Assembly: GCF_007559275.1 (NCBI RefSeq)
Contig: NZ_VMHK01000004.1
Coordinates: 105,664 to 169,663, forward strand
Direction: 5' to 3'
Source of the DNA: Bifidobacterium apousia
GTDB taxonomy: Bacteria; Actinomycetota; Actinomycetes; Actinomycetales; Bifidobacteriaceae
DNA: 64,000 nt
The translations under genes were made by a program, and so were the position numbers. The stretch's first letter is position 1; each line of letters begins with the position of its first letter. This document shows, one piece after another, positions 23,423 to 31,606 of the stretch. The notes under the pieces are model-generated. The model worked only from the letters and a program-made list of their open reading frames with translations. It was not told the DNA's origin and did not search any database.

Positions 23423-23606
23423 AGGAACGTAAGATGGTGCCCCTCTGCTTGGACGAGAGCATCGCCTTCATTCTATAGAACACCTTATTTTTGAGTTAAG
23501 CCTTGGCAAAGGTCTCAGTAAAGGAACGTACATAAAGCATCAGGCCAGCAATTTCGTGACCATCTGCCTGACCTTTGCAACTGCGGACACAACGATTGCA
23601 GCGAGC

Positions 23607-24581
23607 TCACTCGACACGGTTGCAGTGCTCGCGCCAAGCGATTGGAGAGATCCTGGTTTTTCTGGTAAAAGCGGCGCTGAATGAGCTGGGGCGCATGTAT
23701 CCGACCTGCCGGCCAATCCAGGCAACGTCCTCCTCGGTGGACGAGAGAAAATGACGGGCCCGGTCCATTCTTTGCTCTCTGATGTACCTGGCCAGACTTG
23801 TGCCGGTCTCACGCTTGAATGCCAGGCATAGACGTGTGCGTCCCACATACAGGGATTGGGCTATCCGATCAATGGAGAGGTCGCCGCCCAAGTGGGATCG
23901 GATGTGGGCTTTGACCTGCTGGACCAGGTCGCGGTCGTGTGACGGTTCGTGGCTCTGTACAAAGGCAGAGGAAGATTGGGCCAGCCTTGCAAGGAGTAGG
24001 TCGATGTGTGCTTTGATGAGGAACTCTGTCTGGCCCTGCCTCCCTGGGGCAAACTTTGACAGGGCGGTTGAAGCGGCCAGTGCAATATCGGATGGCCAGG
24101 GTTGGCAGAAGGCGTCAAAGAGTCCCTTGACCTGGCCGGGCCATTGGTTTTCCAGCTCCATGAAATAGTCGGGGAGGATGCAGATGCTCCGGGTCCGCGA
24201 GCGGAAGCCTGCCGGCATATGGTTGGTGACTGTTCCCGCCTGCTGTACCAAGGAGACCATATTGCCCTCCTGCTTCGTACATGGCTGCAACCCATAGGGA
24301 GCGTGGTTGGATGCCGGGCTTTCATCCAGGGTCAGGCAGGCGTAGTCGGTCACGGCGTACTCGTTGAAATCCATCTCGCGCAGGAAGGTGATGTCGTGCC
24401 ATATGACCAGGCAATGAGGACCCGCTGGATTGGCTTGGAATCTTCCCTGACAGATGTCGCCATCGACCTGCCCTTCCAATCCTCCCGATCGGTGATGGAG
24501 TTCCATGCCGAGTTGCTCCGCCTGGGGGCGATAGAGGGTCTGAATCTCGCGGGATTCGGAGTATATCGTGTGGTCTGTCAT
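23607..24581 (-). CDS. AraC-family transcriptional regulator
   Basis: 324 residues. The C-terminal ~100 residues carry the two-helix-turn-helix AraC domain (VKAHIRSHLGGDLSIDRIAQ, VGRTRLCLAFKRETGTS, YIREQRMDRARHFL, WIGRQVGYMRPSSFSAAFTR). The N-terminal ~200 residues have no cupin pattern I can recognise and resemble the effector part of YbtA/PchR-like regulators, which sense siderophores; that is an inference. It is divergent from the ABC exporter at 24757 across 175 bp and probably controls it. The final residues SPIAWREHCNRVE are normal for the family. Confidence 0.85.
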   Translation of the reverse strand: MTDHTIYSESREIQTLYRPQAEQLGMELHHRSGGLEGQVDGDICQGRFQANPAGPHCLVIWHDITFLREMDFNEYAVTDYACLTLDESPASNHAPYGLQPCTKQEGNMVSLVQQAGTVTNHMPAGFRSRTRSICILPDYFMELENQWPGQVKGLFDAFCQPWPSDIALAASTALSKFAPGRQGQTEFLIKAHIDLLLARLAQSSSAFVQSHEPSHDRDLVQQVKAHIRSHLGGDLSIDRIAQSLYVGRTRLCLAFKRETGTSLARYIREQRMDRARHFLSSTEEDVAWIGRQVGYMRPSSFSAAFTRKTRISPIAWREHCNRVE

Positions 24582-24756
24582 GGCTCACCTGGTTTCATTT
24601 TGCCGGCTTTATGGCGATCTCGGCGGACTTTCGTTTTCGTTCGCACCTTTTATGGATTCATCCGTCGCTCTGTGACGGTCTTCCGGGCATTGACTTCTCA
24701 GATTACGTTCGATGGCAGCGAACGACAAGAGTTTTGGATGAACCTGGAGGAAAGAG

Positions 24757-26775
24757 ATGACCACAGATCAGGCGGATTCGGGAAGCAAACCGGATCCTGC
24801 AGAAGGTAAAGCACAGGGCGGGGAAGGTGCGTCTAATCGTGAGAGGTCGCATGGGCGTAGTTCCCTCAGGCGGCTGCTTGATTTCGCCGGCCCTCGTAAG
24901 GTGTTCTCCTATCTCGGCTGTAGTCTGTCAGCCCTCTCCACGATTGCCGGTCTTGGACCCTACATCTGCATATGGCTGGCGGTAAAAGACCTCCTCGCCG
25001 TTGCTCCGGGGTGGTCTCAGGCTACGGAAATCGCCATTTATGGATGGCTGGGATTCGGGTTTGCGGCAGCTTCCGTCGTTCTGTACTGTGCAGGGCTGCT
25101 GATGACGCATCTGGCGGCTTTCAGGAGCGCATCCAACATGCGCAAAGCGGCCATAGGCCACCTGCTGAGCCTTCCCTTGGGGTATTTCGACCTCCATGCC
25201 TCCGGCGAGCTGCGTCGCACCATTGATGGCTCGGCGGGCGATACCGAGAATCTGCTCGCCCATATCCTCCCCGACGCGGCTGGATCCTTCGCCATGATTC
25301 TAGGCATGCCGATACTGATGCTGGTCTTCGACTGGCGTATGGGCCTGGCCTGCCTTTTTCCCATTCTGATAGCCCTGGTCTGTATCCGCATGATGATGAA
25401 CGATCAGGGACAGTCCTTTATGACGGAATACCAGGATGCGCTGGTGCGGATGTCGAAGACCGGGACAGAATATGTCCGTGGTATTCCGGTCGTCAAGGTC
25501 TTCCAACAGACGGTGTACTCCTTCAAGGCGTTCCATGAGGCCATCGAGCATTACAGCCGAATAGCCAGGAACTATGCCATGCAAATCTGCCACCTGCCCC
25601 AGACCATTCAGATGACGGCCCTGAACGGGACCGTGATCTTCCTGATTCCTGTGGCCATCCTGCTGGCTTCGGGGCAGAGTGACTTCACCTCTTTTGTGGC
25701 CGATTTCGCCTTCTACGCCGTCTTCTCGGGCATGGTCCCCACGGCCATGATTCGTCTGCAGTTCTCCAGTGAGTCCTTCAGCAAGGCCGACGATGCCTTG
25801 GACAGGATTGCCGGCGTGCTCAGCAGTGATCCTCTGACGGTAGCTGACGAACCGGAACGCCCGAAGTCGGCAGATGCTTCCCTGGAACATGTGTCATATA
25901 CCTATCCAGGTGCTGATCTCCCGGCACTGGATCGGATTGATTTCAAGGTGCCGGAGGGTGGAATGGTCGCTCTGGTCGGTCCCTCGGGAGGCGGCAAATC
26001 GACCTGTGCCAGTCTGTTGCCACGTTTTTGGGATGTGGATTCGGGCAGGGTCGCTGTGGGTGGCATTGATGTCAGATCCATCGATCCACATGATCTGATG
26101 GGGCAGGTCGCCTTTGTCTTCCAGACCAACAGGCTCTTTTCGACCACCCTCCTGGAGAACGTTCGCGCAGCCAGACCGGACGCCGCTCCTGAGCAGGTTA
26201 TGGAGGCATTGAGAGCGGCCCAATGCATGGACATCGTTGACAAGCTTCCCGAGGGGCTGGATACTATGCTCGGCTCAGGTGGAACCTACCTTTCCGGGGG
26301 AGAGGTCCAGCGTGTGGCCCTGGCCAGGGCAATCCTCAAGGAGTCTCCCATTGTGGTCCTGGATGAGGCGACTGCTTTTGCCGATCCCGAGAATGAATTC
26401 TTGATACAGAAGGCGCTGGCCGAATTGACACGCGGCGAAGGGGGCCGACGGCGAACCGTTCTCATGATCGCCCACCGTCTATCGACTGTGGCTCATGTCG
26501 ATCGAATCCTGGTGCTGGATGGGGGTCACCTGGTTGAGCAGGGCACTCACCGCCAGCTTCTTGATGCGCAGGGTACCTATGCCCGTATCTGGTCTGATTA
26601 TGAACGGGCGGTCTCCTGGAAGGTCGACAACTCTCCGAAGGCTGCCGCCGGAACGGGTCAAAATCCCGCAGGCCCCATTGCGGGTGAGAAGCACGTCGTT
26701 CCCGGTGTCGGGCCATTCGCTACGGACTCGTCTACCGGTGATTCCGACATCCAGAGGAAAGGAGGTGAGGCATAA
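24757..26775 (+). CDS. ABC exporter half-transporter, first subunit (YbtP/Irp6-like)
   Basis: Fused membrane and ATPase half-transporter, 672 residues. The membrane part (~residues 35-330) begins LLDFAGPRKVFSYLGCSLSA. The nucleotide-binding domain has Walker A GPSGGGKST near residue 408, signature LSGGEVQRVALARAI near 512, Walker B IVVLDEATAF and the H-loop IAHRLSTV. After the NBD come ~60 polar residues of no known role. The start is preceded by CTGGAGGAAAGAG. It adjoins the second half-transporter with no gap. A pair of this kind with an AraC regulator is typical of siderophore/metallophore transporters and some drug exporters; the substrate is unknown. Confidence 0.88.
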   Translation: MTTDQADSGSKPDPAEGKAQGGEGASNRERSHGRSSLRRLLDFAGPRKVFSYLGCSLSALSTIAGLGPYICIWLAVKDLLAVAPGWSQATEIAIYGWLGFGFAAASVVLYCAGLLMTHLAAFRSASNMRKAAIGHLLSLPLGYFDLHASGELRRTIDGSAGDTENLLAHILPDAAGSFAMILGMPILMLVFDWRMGLACLFPILIALVCIRMMMNDQGQSFMTEYQDALVRMSKTGTEYVRGIPVVKVFQQTVYSFKAFHEAIEHYSRIARNYAMQICHLPQTIQMTALNGTVIFLIPVAILLASGQSDFTSFVADFAFYAVFSGMVPTAMIRLQFSSESFSKADDALDRIAGVLSSDPLTVADEPERPKSADASLEHVSYTYPGADLPALDRIDFKVPEGGMVALVGPSGGGKSTCASLLPRFWDVDSGRVAVGGIDVRSIDPHDLMGQVAFVFQTNRLFSTTLLENVRAARPDAAPEQVMEALRAAQCMDIVDKLPEGLDTMLGSGGTYLSGGEVQRVALARAILKESPIVVLDEATAFADPENEFLIQKALAELTRGEGGRRRTVLMIAHRLSTVAHVDRILVLDGGHLVEQGTHRQLLDAQGTYARIWSDYERAVSWKVDNSPKAAAGTGQNPAGPIAGEKHVVPGVGPFATDSSTGDSDIQRKGGEA

Positions 26776-28533
26776 GTGTTCGCCTCATTCAAGAAGAAGT
26801 ACGCCCTGTCCGACCGAGGCATGAAGATCGTGGTTTTGGGAACGCTGTGGACCACACTGACCAATCTGATTATCATGGCGGGAACGGCCTCCCTTCTGCT
26901 GGTCATGAACGCTTTTGTTGAGCACCTGACGGCAGGGGCGCCTCTGCCGAAAGTCCTGCCCTATCTGGCCGGTCTCCTGGTCTTTGCGCTTATTCTCTTC
27001 GGCACCTCCTGGTTCCAGTACAGTTATTCCTACGGTGCGGTCTTCAGCCAGACCGGAACCCAGCGGATCGACCTGGCCGAGAGACTGCGCAAACTGCCGC
27101 TCTCATTTTTCGGGCGGCGTGACCTGGCTGATCTGACCGATACCATTCTGGGTGACGTGGCCACCATGGAACATGCCTACGCCCATGCGCTGAGCCAGCT
27201 CTATGGCGCAGTCGTTTCATCCGTCCTGATATTCCTGTCGCTTCTGCCCATCAATTGGGCACTTGATTTGGCTGCATTCTGGAGCGTGCCGGTGGCTTTC
27301 ACCATCATCTTTGCCACTCGACGATTCGTTGAAGCTTCGTCACGGCGTACGAGGCAGGCCCAGATTCGGGTCAGTGACGGCATTCAGGAGGCGCTTGACT
27401 GCGTTCGGGAGATTCACGCCACCAACCAGGAAGAGAGGTATCTGGAAAGGCTCTCCTCGACCATCGATGACACCGAAGCCACTACGGTCCGAACCGAGAT
27501 GACCAATGGCCTTATATTGAACTCCGCCATGGTGGTTTTGAGGTTGGGTGTGGCAACGACCTTCCTGGTGGCTGCCGGATTGATCATCCAGGGCAGGATC
27601 GACTTCATGGTCATGTTCCTATTCCTCCTGATGGTCTCACGGATTTACTCGCCCTTTGATCAGGCGCTGATGCTGGTTTCGGAGCTCTTCCAATCCCAGG
27701 GCTCAGCCCGGCGGATTCGCTCCATCAACGAGGAACCTGTAACCGAGGGGAGTACGGAATTTCATCCCGATGGGCACGATATCGTCTTCGACCACGTTGC
27801 CTTCTCCTATCCCGGCCTTGCTGGTAAGGCGGCGGGTGAGCCGGTTCTTGAAGATGTTGGTTTCACTGCCAAGGAGGGGGAGATTACGGCCCTGGTTGGC
27901 CCCTCGGGGTCCGGTAAATCGACCTGTGCTCGGTTGGCGGCTCGTTTCTGGGATACCGCTTCAGGTTCCATCACCGTAGGAGGGGTGGATGTGAGCAAGG
28001 TGGATCCGGAGGTTCTCCTGCGGGACTATGCCGTGGTCTTCCAGGACGTGATGCTCTTTGACGACACGGTCATGGGCAATATTCGGATGGGGCGGTGCGG
28101 TGCCAGTGACGAGGAGGTGTTGGCTGCGGCCAGGGCCGCCAACTGCGACCAGTTTGTATCGCGCCTGCCACAGGGGTACGAGACGATGATTGGTGAAAAC
28201 GGTTCCAGGCTTTCCGGAGGTGAGCGGCAACGAATCTCCATTGCCAGAGCCATTCTCAAGGACGCCCCGATTGTCCTGCTTGACGAGGCCACTGCCTCCC
28301 TGGATGTGGAGAACGAGACGCAGGTGCAGGAAGCCCTGTCGCAATTACTGGTGGAGAAGACCGTCATGGTCATTGCCCACCGGATGCGCACTGTTGAGCA
28401 GGCCGACAAGATTGTCGTTCTTGACCATGGGCGTGTGGTCGAGCAGGGTTCTCCGCAGGAGCTTATGGCTGCAGATGGTGAGTTTGCGCGGATGGTTCGC
28501 TTGCAGGGCGAGAGCGCAGACTGGTCCTTATAG
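26776..28533 (+). CDS. ABC exporter half-transporter, second subunit (YbtQ-like)
   Basis: 585 residues, partner of the preceding gene. Six-helix type I exporter domain at residues ~15-310, then the NBD: Walker A GPSGSGKST near residue 375, signature LSGGERQRISIARAIL near 479, Walker B IVLLDEATASLD and IAHRMRTV. The GTG start lies behind GGAGGTGAGG. Both ATP sites have complete motifs: the Walker B glutamate is present in this subunit (DEATAS) and in the partner (DEATAF). Forms a heterodimer by inference. Confidence 0.88.
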   Translation: MFASFKKKYALSDRGMKIVVLGTLWTTLTNLIIMAGTASLLLVMNAFVEHLTAGAPLPKVLPYLAGLLVFALILFGTSWFQYSYSYGAVFSQTGTQRIDLAERLRKLPLSFFGRRDLADLTDTILGDVATMEHAYAHALSQLYGAVVSSVLIFLSLLPINWALDLAAFWSVPVAFTIIFATRRFVEASSRRTRQAQIRVSDGIQEALDCVREIHATNQEERYLERLSSTIDDTEATTVRTEMTNGLILNSAMVVLRLGVATTFLVAAGLIIQGRIDFMVMFLFLLMVSRIYSPFDQALMLVSELFQSQGSARRIRSINEEPVTEGSTEFHPDGHDIVFDHVAFSYPGLAGKAAGEPVLEDVGFTAKEGEITALVGPSGSGKSTCARLAARFWDTASGSITVGGVDVSKVDPEVLLRDYAVVFQDVMLFDDTVMGNIRMGRCGASDEEVLAAARAANCDQFVSRLPQGYETMIGENGSRLSGGERQRISIARAILKDAPIVLLDEATASLDVENETQVQEALSQLLVEKTVMVIAHRMRTVEQADKIVVLDHGRVVEQGSPQELMAADGEFARMVRLQGESADWSL

Positions 28534-28581
28534 AAAAAGCTTGAATCGGCTGCATGGAGGAGCCAGGAAATCAGGTTCGTT

Positions 28582-28972
28582 TTGCAGGAATCAAGGCTCG
28601 TCAGCTCCTTGAGCAACGTGGGCAACATCAAGCTGCCCCTGCTCTATGCAGGGGCACTAGGCAAGGAGCATTCCGAAAGATTCGGCCAGGTGGCGGACTC
28701 TCTGGGCATTGGGTCTATATTTGGCAAAAACCGCTTGAATATTCCGGTGGGGAAAAGCAAGAGCAGTCTTCGCATGGGTCGTTATTCTGAATTCCGAGCC
28801 TGTTTTTGCTGATGAGCCTGCTGCCGCTCTCGATTCAGCGAACAGGTCGAGGATCATCGCTCTGCTCTTTGCCCTGAACCACGATTCGGGATCCACAATC
28901 GTCACCGTTGCGCATGACGCCTCATTGGCTGACCAGCATGATCGAATCATCAAACTTCAACGTAAGGTCTAG
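28582..28972 (+). pseudogene. Broken ABC transporter ATP-binding protein (MacB/LolD-like), N-terminal half missing
   Basis: Pieces of one ATPase appear in three frames. First comes the part after the Q-loop (SLSNVGNIKLPLLYAGA, then ADSLGIGSIFGK). After a frameshift comes the signature SGGEKQ, and after another the Walker B/D-loop/H-loop part (PVFADEPAAALDSANRSR, IVTVAHDASLADQHDRII) ending at the stop at 28972. Walker A and everything before it are absent. The pattern matches antimicrobial-peptide/MacB-type ATPases rather than the exporter just upstream. Its stop is 3 bp before a small membrane protein gene. Confidence 0.8.
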
Positions 28973-28975
28973 AAC

Positions 28976-29125
28976 ATGGGTTTCTGGATTATGGTATTCG
29001 CGGCTTTGCTCGGCTTGGCACTGATGGTTCGGGGATTCGTATTGGGCAAGAAGGACAAGCGCTGGTTTGCGCTGTGCATATTGGGCGCAGCAAGCCTGGC
29101 ATTCGCCGTTTGGCTTGCTATATGA
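28976..29125 (+). CDS. Small two-helix membrane protein
   Basis: 49 residues in two hydrophobic segments (MVFAALLGLALMVRGFVLG and FALCILGAASLAFAVWLAI) joined by a basic turn KKDKRW. It starts 3 bp after the stop of the broken ATPase, as in an operon, but has no clear ribosome site of its own. It may be an accessory subunit of the lost transporter. Family not recognised. Confidence 0.55.
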   Translation: MGFWIMVFAALLGLALMVRGFVLGKKDKRWFALCILGAASLAFAVWLAI

Positions 29126-29282
29126 GCACCCGGTGAAACAATGCCGACTGCCAGCATCAGGTAAGTATGAGTACAGATCGCTGTCGGGCGGGATTGAGTG
29201 TGCCCAGTATGTGGCTGGACATACTGCGCAGGGGGAAACCTGATAGGTTCAAGCAACTTGTAGTTCTGCCTGGGGTGCTTCG

Positions 29283-29304
29283 TGGGAGGGATCGATCCTT
29301 CCCA
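29283..29304. repeat. 22-bp near-perfect palindrome
   Basis: TGGGAGGGATC/GATCCTTCCCA, one mismatch, no loop. It could be an operator or a hairpin end; a minus-strand reading puts an A/T-rich stretch on its entry side, so terminator function is unclear. Confidence 0.5.
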
Positions 29305-29522
29305 GTATAAAAAGAGTCTGACATGGCCTCTTCCATCTGTAGAAGTCGGATAACGGTTCTCGTTGTGGCAAAAGCAACGCCCAACAACCTGCGAGACACA
29401 TTGTTTCCGCTCGGGGAACTCCAGCATTTGAGATTCAGGCATTTGAGCAAATCGCTTGCTGAAGCCATGGATGAGGAAACCAGGTTCTGGGAGATAGTGT
29501 TTTGTTTTGCCAGAGAGGCTGC

Positions 29523-29533
29523 GGGGGGGGGGG
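29523..29533 (+). repeat. Homopolymer of 11 G
   Basis: Eleven consecutive G on the + strand inside an unassigned frame (29323-29586). The same kind of tract, 12 long, sits in both surface-protein genes near the window end. Here no signal peptide or known gene surrounds it. Confidence 0.8.
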
Positions 29534-29661
29534 CTGCAGATGTCTTATTAGGGGAACCGCAGAGATTCCGTATTGCCGATGGCTGATCGAATTAATAAGT
29601 GAGTTTTTTATCTTTATATGAATGTGTGGCAGAAAAAAATCCTCTGCAGCAAACGGGCGCC

Positions 29662-29745
29662 ATGCTTTCAACTTCCATCGTGCTTGCTGTTACTGCAGTG
29701 CTTGTGTTTTTGGCAGTTCGTGGTTTCAAATGGGATGTGGAGTGA
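29662..29745 (+). CDS. Possible 27-residue membrane peptide
   Basis: The frame reads a single hydrophobic helix (STSIVLAVTAVLVFLAVRG) followed by FKWDVE. No clear ribosome site. It could be a real small membrane protein or chance. Confidence 0.25.
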   Translation: MLSTSIVLAVTAVLVFLAVRGFKWDVE

Positions 29746-30069
29746 GTTTGGAACCCAAAGTGTCATTGATTAAACATGTTTGAAAGTTGAAATATTCAAG
29801 CAAGTTGTAAGTCATCCATGCCACCAGCCATAGGACGGTTGGAGGGCCAAACTCGGTTTTTCTCTTAGTTGTTTGTCCATGTCTGGGACTGTAACACCAT
29901 ACTCTGTTGATTTGATTTAGCTCGTCCACGCTACCCTCAACTCCTGCGGTTATTTCTCCTGATATGAATCCGGTCTTGCCGTCAGCCGGGCGGCGGGGGC
30001 CGCTATCATGAGAGCCGGAACAGGATCGAGCGGGTCCTTCGAATCGGGGCCCGATGAAGGAATGCGTGT

Positions 30070-30837
30070 ATGGCGGATATGGTTGACGATCACAATGACG
30101 ACGAAGGCCCGGACCTGGGCAGGACCTACCACAGCGGTCCGGTCATCATGCGCGGGCCCATGATTCCCGAGGCGGACGCCAATGCTGGTTTGCTCTCGTC
30201 TGGCGGTGACACAGACTGGCTGCATATGGATCCTTGGCGTGTGCTGCGCATCCAGGCTGAGTTCGTCGACGGGTTCGGCGCGCTGGCGGAGCTGGGGCCA
30301 GCTGCTGCAATCTTTGGATCAGCCCGGACCGGCCGTGATGATCCCAACTACGCTGCTGCGCGCAAGATGGGCGGCGACCTGGCCAAGGCCGGTATGGCGG
30401 TCATCACCGGGGGAGGGCCTGGCATCATGGAGGCGGCCAACAAGGGCGCTGCTGAGGTCGGTGGCAAGTCCGTCGGCCTGGGCATCGAATTGCCCATGGA
30501 GCAGGGACTAAACCGCTGGGTGAATCTGGGCATCACCTTCCGCTACTTCTTCGTACGCAAGATGATGTTCATGAAATACTCCTCGGGCATCATCGTCTGC
30601 CCCGGCGGGTTCGGCACCCTGGATGAGATGTTTGAAGTGCTGACCCTGGTCCAAACCCATAAGGCACCCAGCATGCCCATCGTCCTCTTCGACAGGGCCT
30701 ACTGGCAGGGGCTCTTCGATTGGATCTCAGACACGGTGAGGCAGCGGGGCATGATCTCTGATCTGGACCCCGATCTGGTCATCCGCACTGATGATCCCGA
30801 TGAGGCTGTGCAGGCCATTCTGCGTCACCGTGCCTGA
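30070..30837 (+). CDS. LOG-family protein (TIGR00730-type nucleotide 5'-monophosphate phosphoribohydrolase)
   Basis: Rossmann-like hydrolase of the LOG/'lysine decarboxylase-like' family, which releases bases from nucleoside monophosphates. Motifs: ITGGGPGIMEAANKGA near residue 115 and CPGGFGTLDEMFE near 178, the PGGxGTxxE site with the catalytic Glu, with the conserved Arg before it in FFVRKMMFM. 255 residues, with an N-terminal ~55-residue acidic extension longer than the minimal family. The start at 30070 is preceded by GAAGGAATG. Convergent with the next gene, 18 bp apart. Confidence 0.88.
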   Translation: MADMVDDHNDDEGPDLGRTYHSGPVIMRGPMIPEADANAGLLSSGGDTDWLHMDPWRVLRIQAEFVDGFGALAELGPAAAIFGSARTGRDDPNYAAARKMGGDLAKAGMAVITGGGPGIMEAANKGAAEVGGKSVGLGIELPMEQGLNRWVNLGITFRYFFVRKMMFMKYSSGIIVCPGGFGTLDEMFEVLTLVQTHKAPSMPIVLFDRAYWQGLFDWISDTVRQRGMISDLDPDLVIRTDDPDEAVQAILRHRA

Positions 30838-30855
30838 ATAATAGGTGAGCGGCGG

Positions 30856-31542
30856 TCAGCGGGCGCGGGTGGCCATGATCATGCCCGTGCCGATGGGCAG
30901 CAGGCAGGATTCCCAGGCATCGTCCTTGCTCATGGCCTCCATGATGGTGCGTAAGGTGGTCGTTTTGTCGGATCTATTGGCCGGGTTGAGCACGCCGCCC
31001 TTGTCAGGCTCGTCCAGCAGGTCAAAGGCATCCGTGAAGATCAGCTGTCCCCGGTCCTTGAGCAGGCGTGGAGCCTGGTCCATAACCTGTTGGTAGTTGT
31101 CCCCATTGCCTGAGACGACGATAAGGTCGTAGTCGCTGGGGTTGAGTCTGGGGAAGTAGGTTCGGGCAGCAGCGTTGACCGCCCGCAGCCTCATGCCTGG
31201 GTGGGCTTTCTCCATGCCCGCGAATATTTTTTTGACCAGAGAGGTGCCTTGGGCTGTGGAGTCGACGGCGGTGAACTGGCCATGACCATGCAGGCCTGTC
31301 ATCAGGCGCAGGGCTTCGACCACGGAGCCGTTGCCGACCAGGATGATGGATGCCGGAGCGTTCCGGCCAGCCAAAAACTGCAGGAAGGCGCCTTGAGACC
31401 GGGAACATTGGGCGAATCCGGCCTCCGAAGCCTTGTCTCGCAAGGTCTGCAACTTGTCGGATTCGACGTTCAGAGCGCTTGCCTCGGCGAATTCCCATCC
31501 TCTGGCGATGTTGTTGTACGAGGTTTTGTCCATGCTAACCAT
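30856..31542 (-). CDS. Class I SAM-dependent O-methyltransferase
   Basis: About 228 residues of the catechol-O-methyltransferase-like family (O-methyltransferase family 3). The nucleotide-binding part reads ASIILVGNGSVVEALRLMTGL, then FTAVDSTAQGTS, and the active-site strand YDLIVVSGNGDNYQQVMDQAP. The usual acidic glycine-rich motif I is present only in weakened form (VGNGSV). I chose the ATG at 31542; ATG 31533 gives three residues fewer, and neither has a clear ribosome site. It lies downstream of sdhB on the same strand. Substrate unknown. Confidence 0.75.
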   Translation of the reverse strand: MVSMDKTSYNNIARGWEFAEASALNVESDKLQTLRDKASEAGFAQCSRSQGAFLQFLAGRNAPASIILVGNGSVVEALRLMTGLHGHGQFTAVDSTAQGTSLVKKIFAGMEKAHPGMRLRAVNAAARTYFPRLNPSDYDLIVVSGNGDNYQQVMDQAPRLLKDRGQLIFTDAFDLLDEPDKGGVLNPANRSDKTTTLRTIMEAMSKDDAWESCLLPIGTGMIMATRAR

Positions 31543-31606
31543 GGTAACGACTAGAGGGCACAAGCCTGTCGCCAGCTCATGCTGCCCTGTGTATGCATGA
31601 GTCTGA

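Larger units (their letters stand above)
19001..23606. other. Gene-poor, partly AT-rich region with broken reading frames (decayed island)
   Basis: About 4.6 kb without a recognisable intact gene. From 19001 to about 20800 the composition is near balanced and frames are short and unfamiliar. From about 20800 to 23200 it becomes strongly AT-rich, unlike the rest of the window. There I see peptide-like stretches cut by stops (21243-21437; 22138-22245, with a hydrophobic part IAGLLLSLSGGISQGYF), a strong ribosome site AGAAGGAGAG followed by a GTG at 22377 that ends after 14 codons, and one small intact frame (21672). At 23496-23580 the minus strand reads EIAGLMLYVRSFTETFAKA then stop, resembling the end of a transmembrane segment of an ABC exporter. 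Best read as remains of horizontally acquired genes next to tRNA-Arg. Confidence 0.6.
29126..30069. other. Intergenic region with a palindrome, a poly-G run and no convincing gene
   Basis: About 940 bp. It contains a 22-bp near-palindrome (29283-29304), a run of 11 G (29523-29533) inside an 88-codon open frame of unfamiliar content (29323-29586), and a 27-codon membrane-peptide frame at 29662. No domain recognised on either strand. It may be a continuation of the degraded area. Confidence 0.5.
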
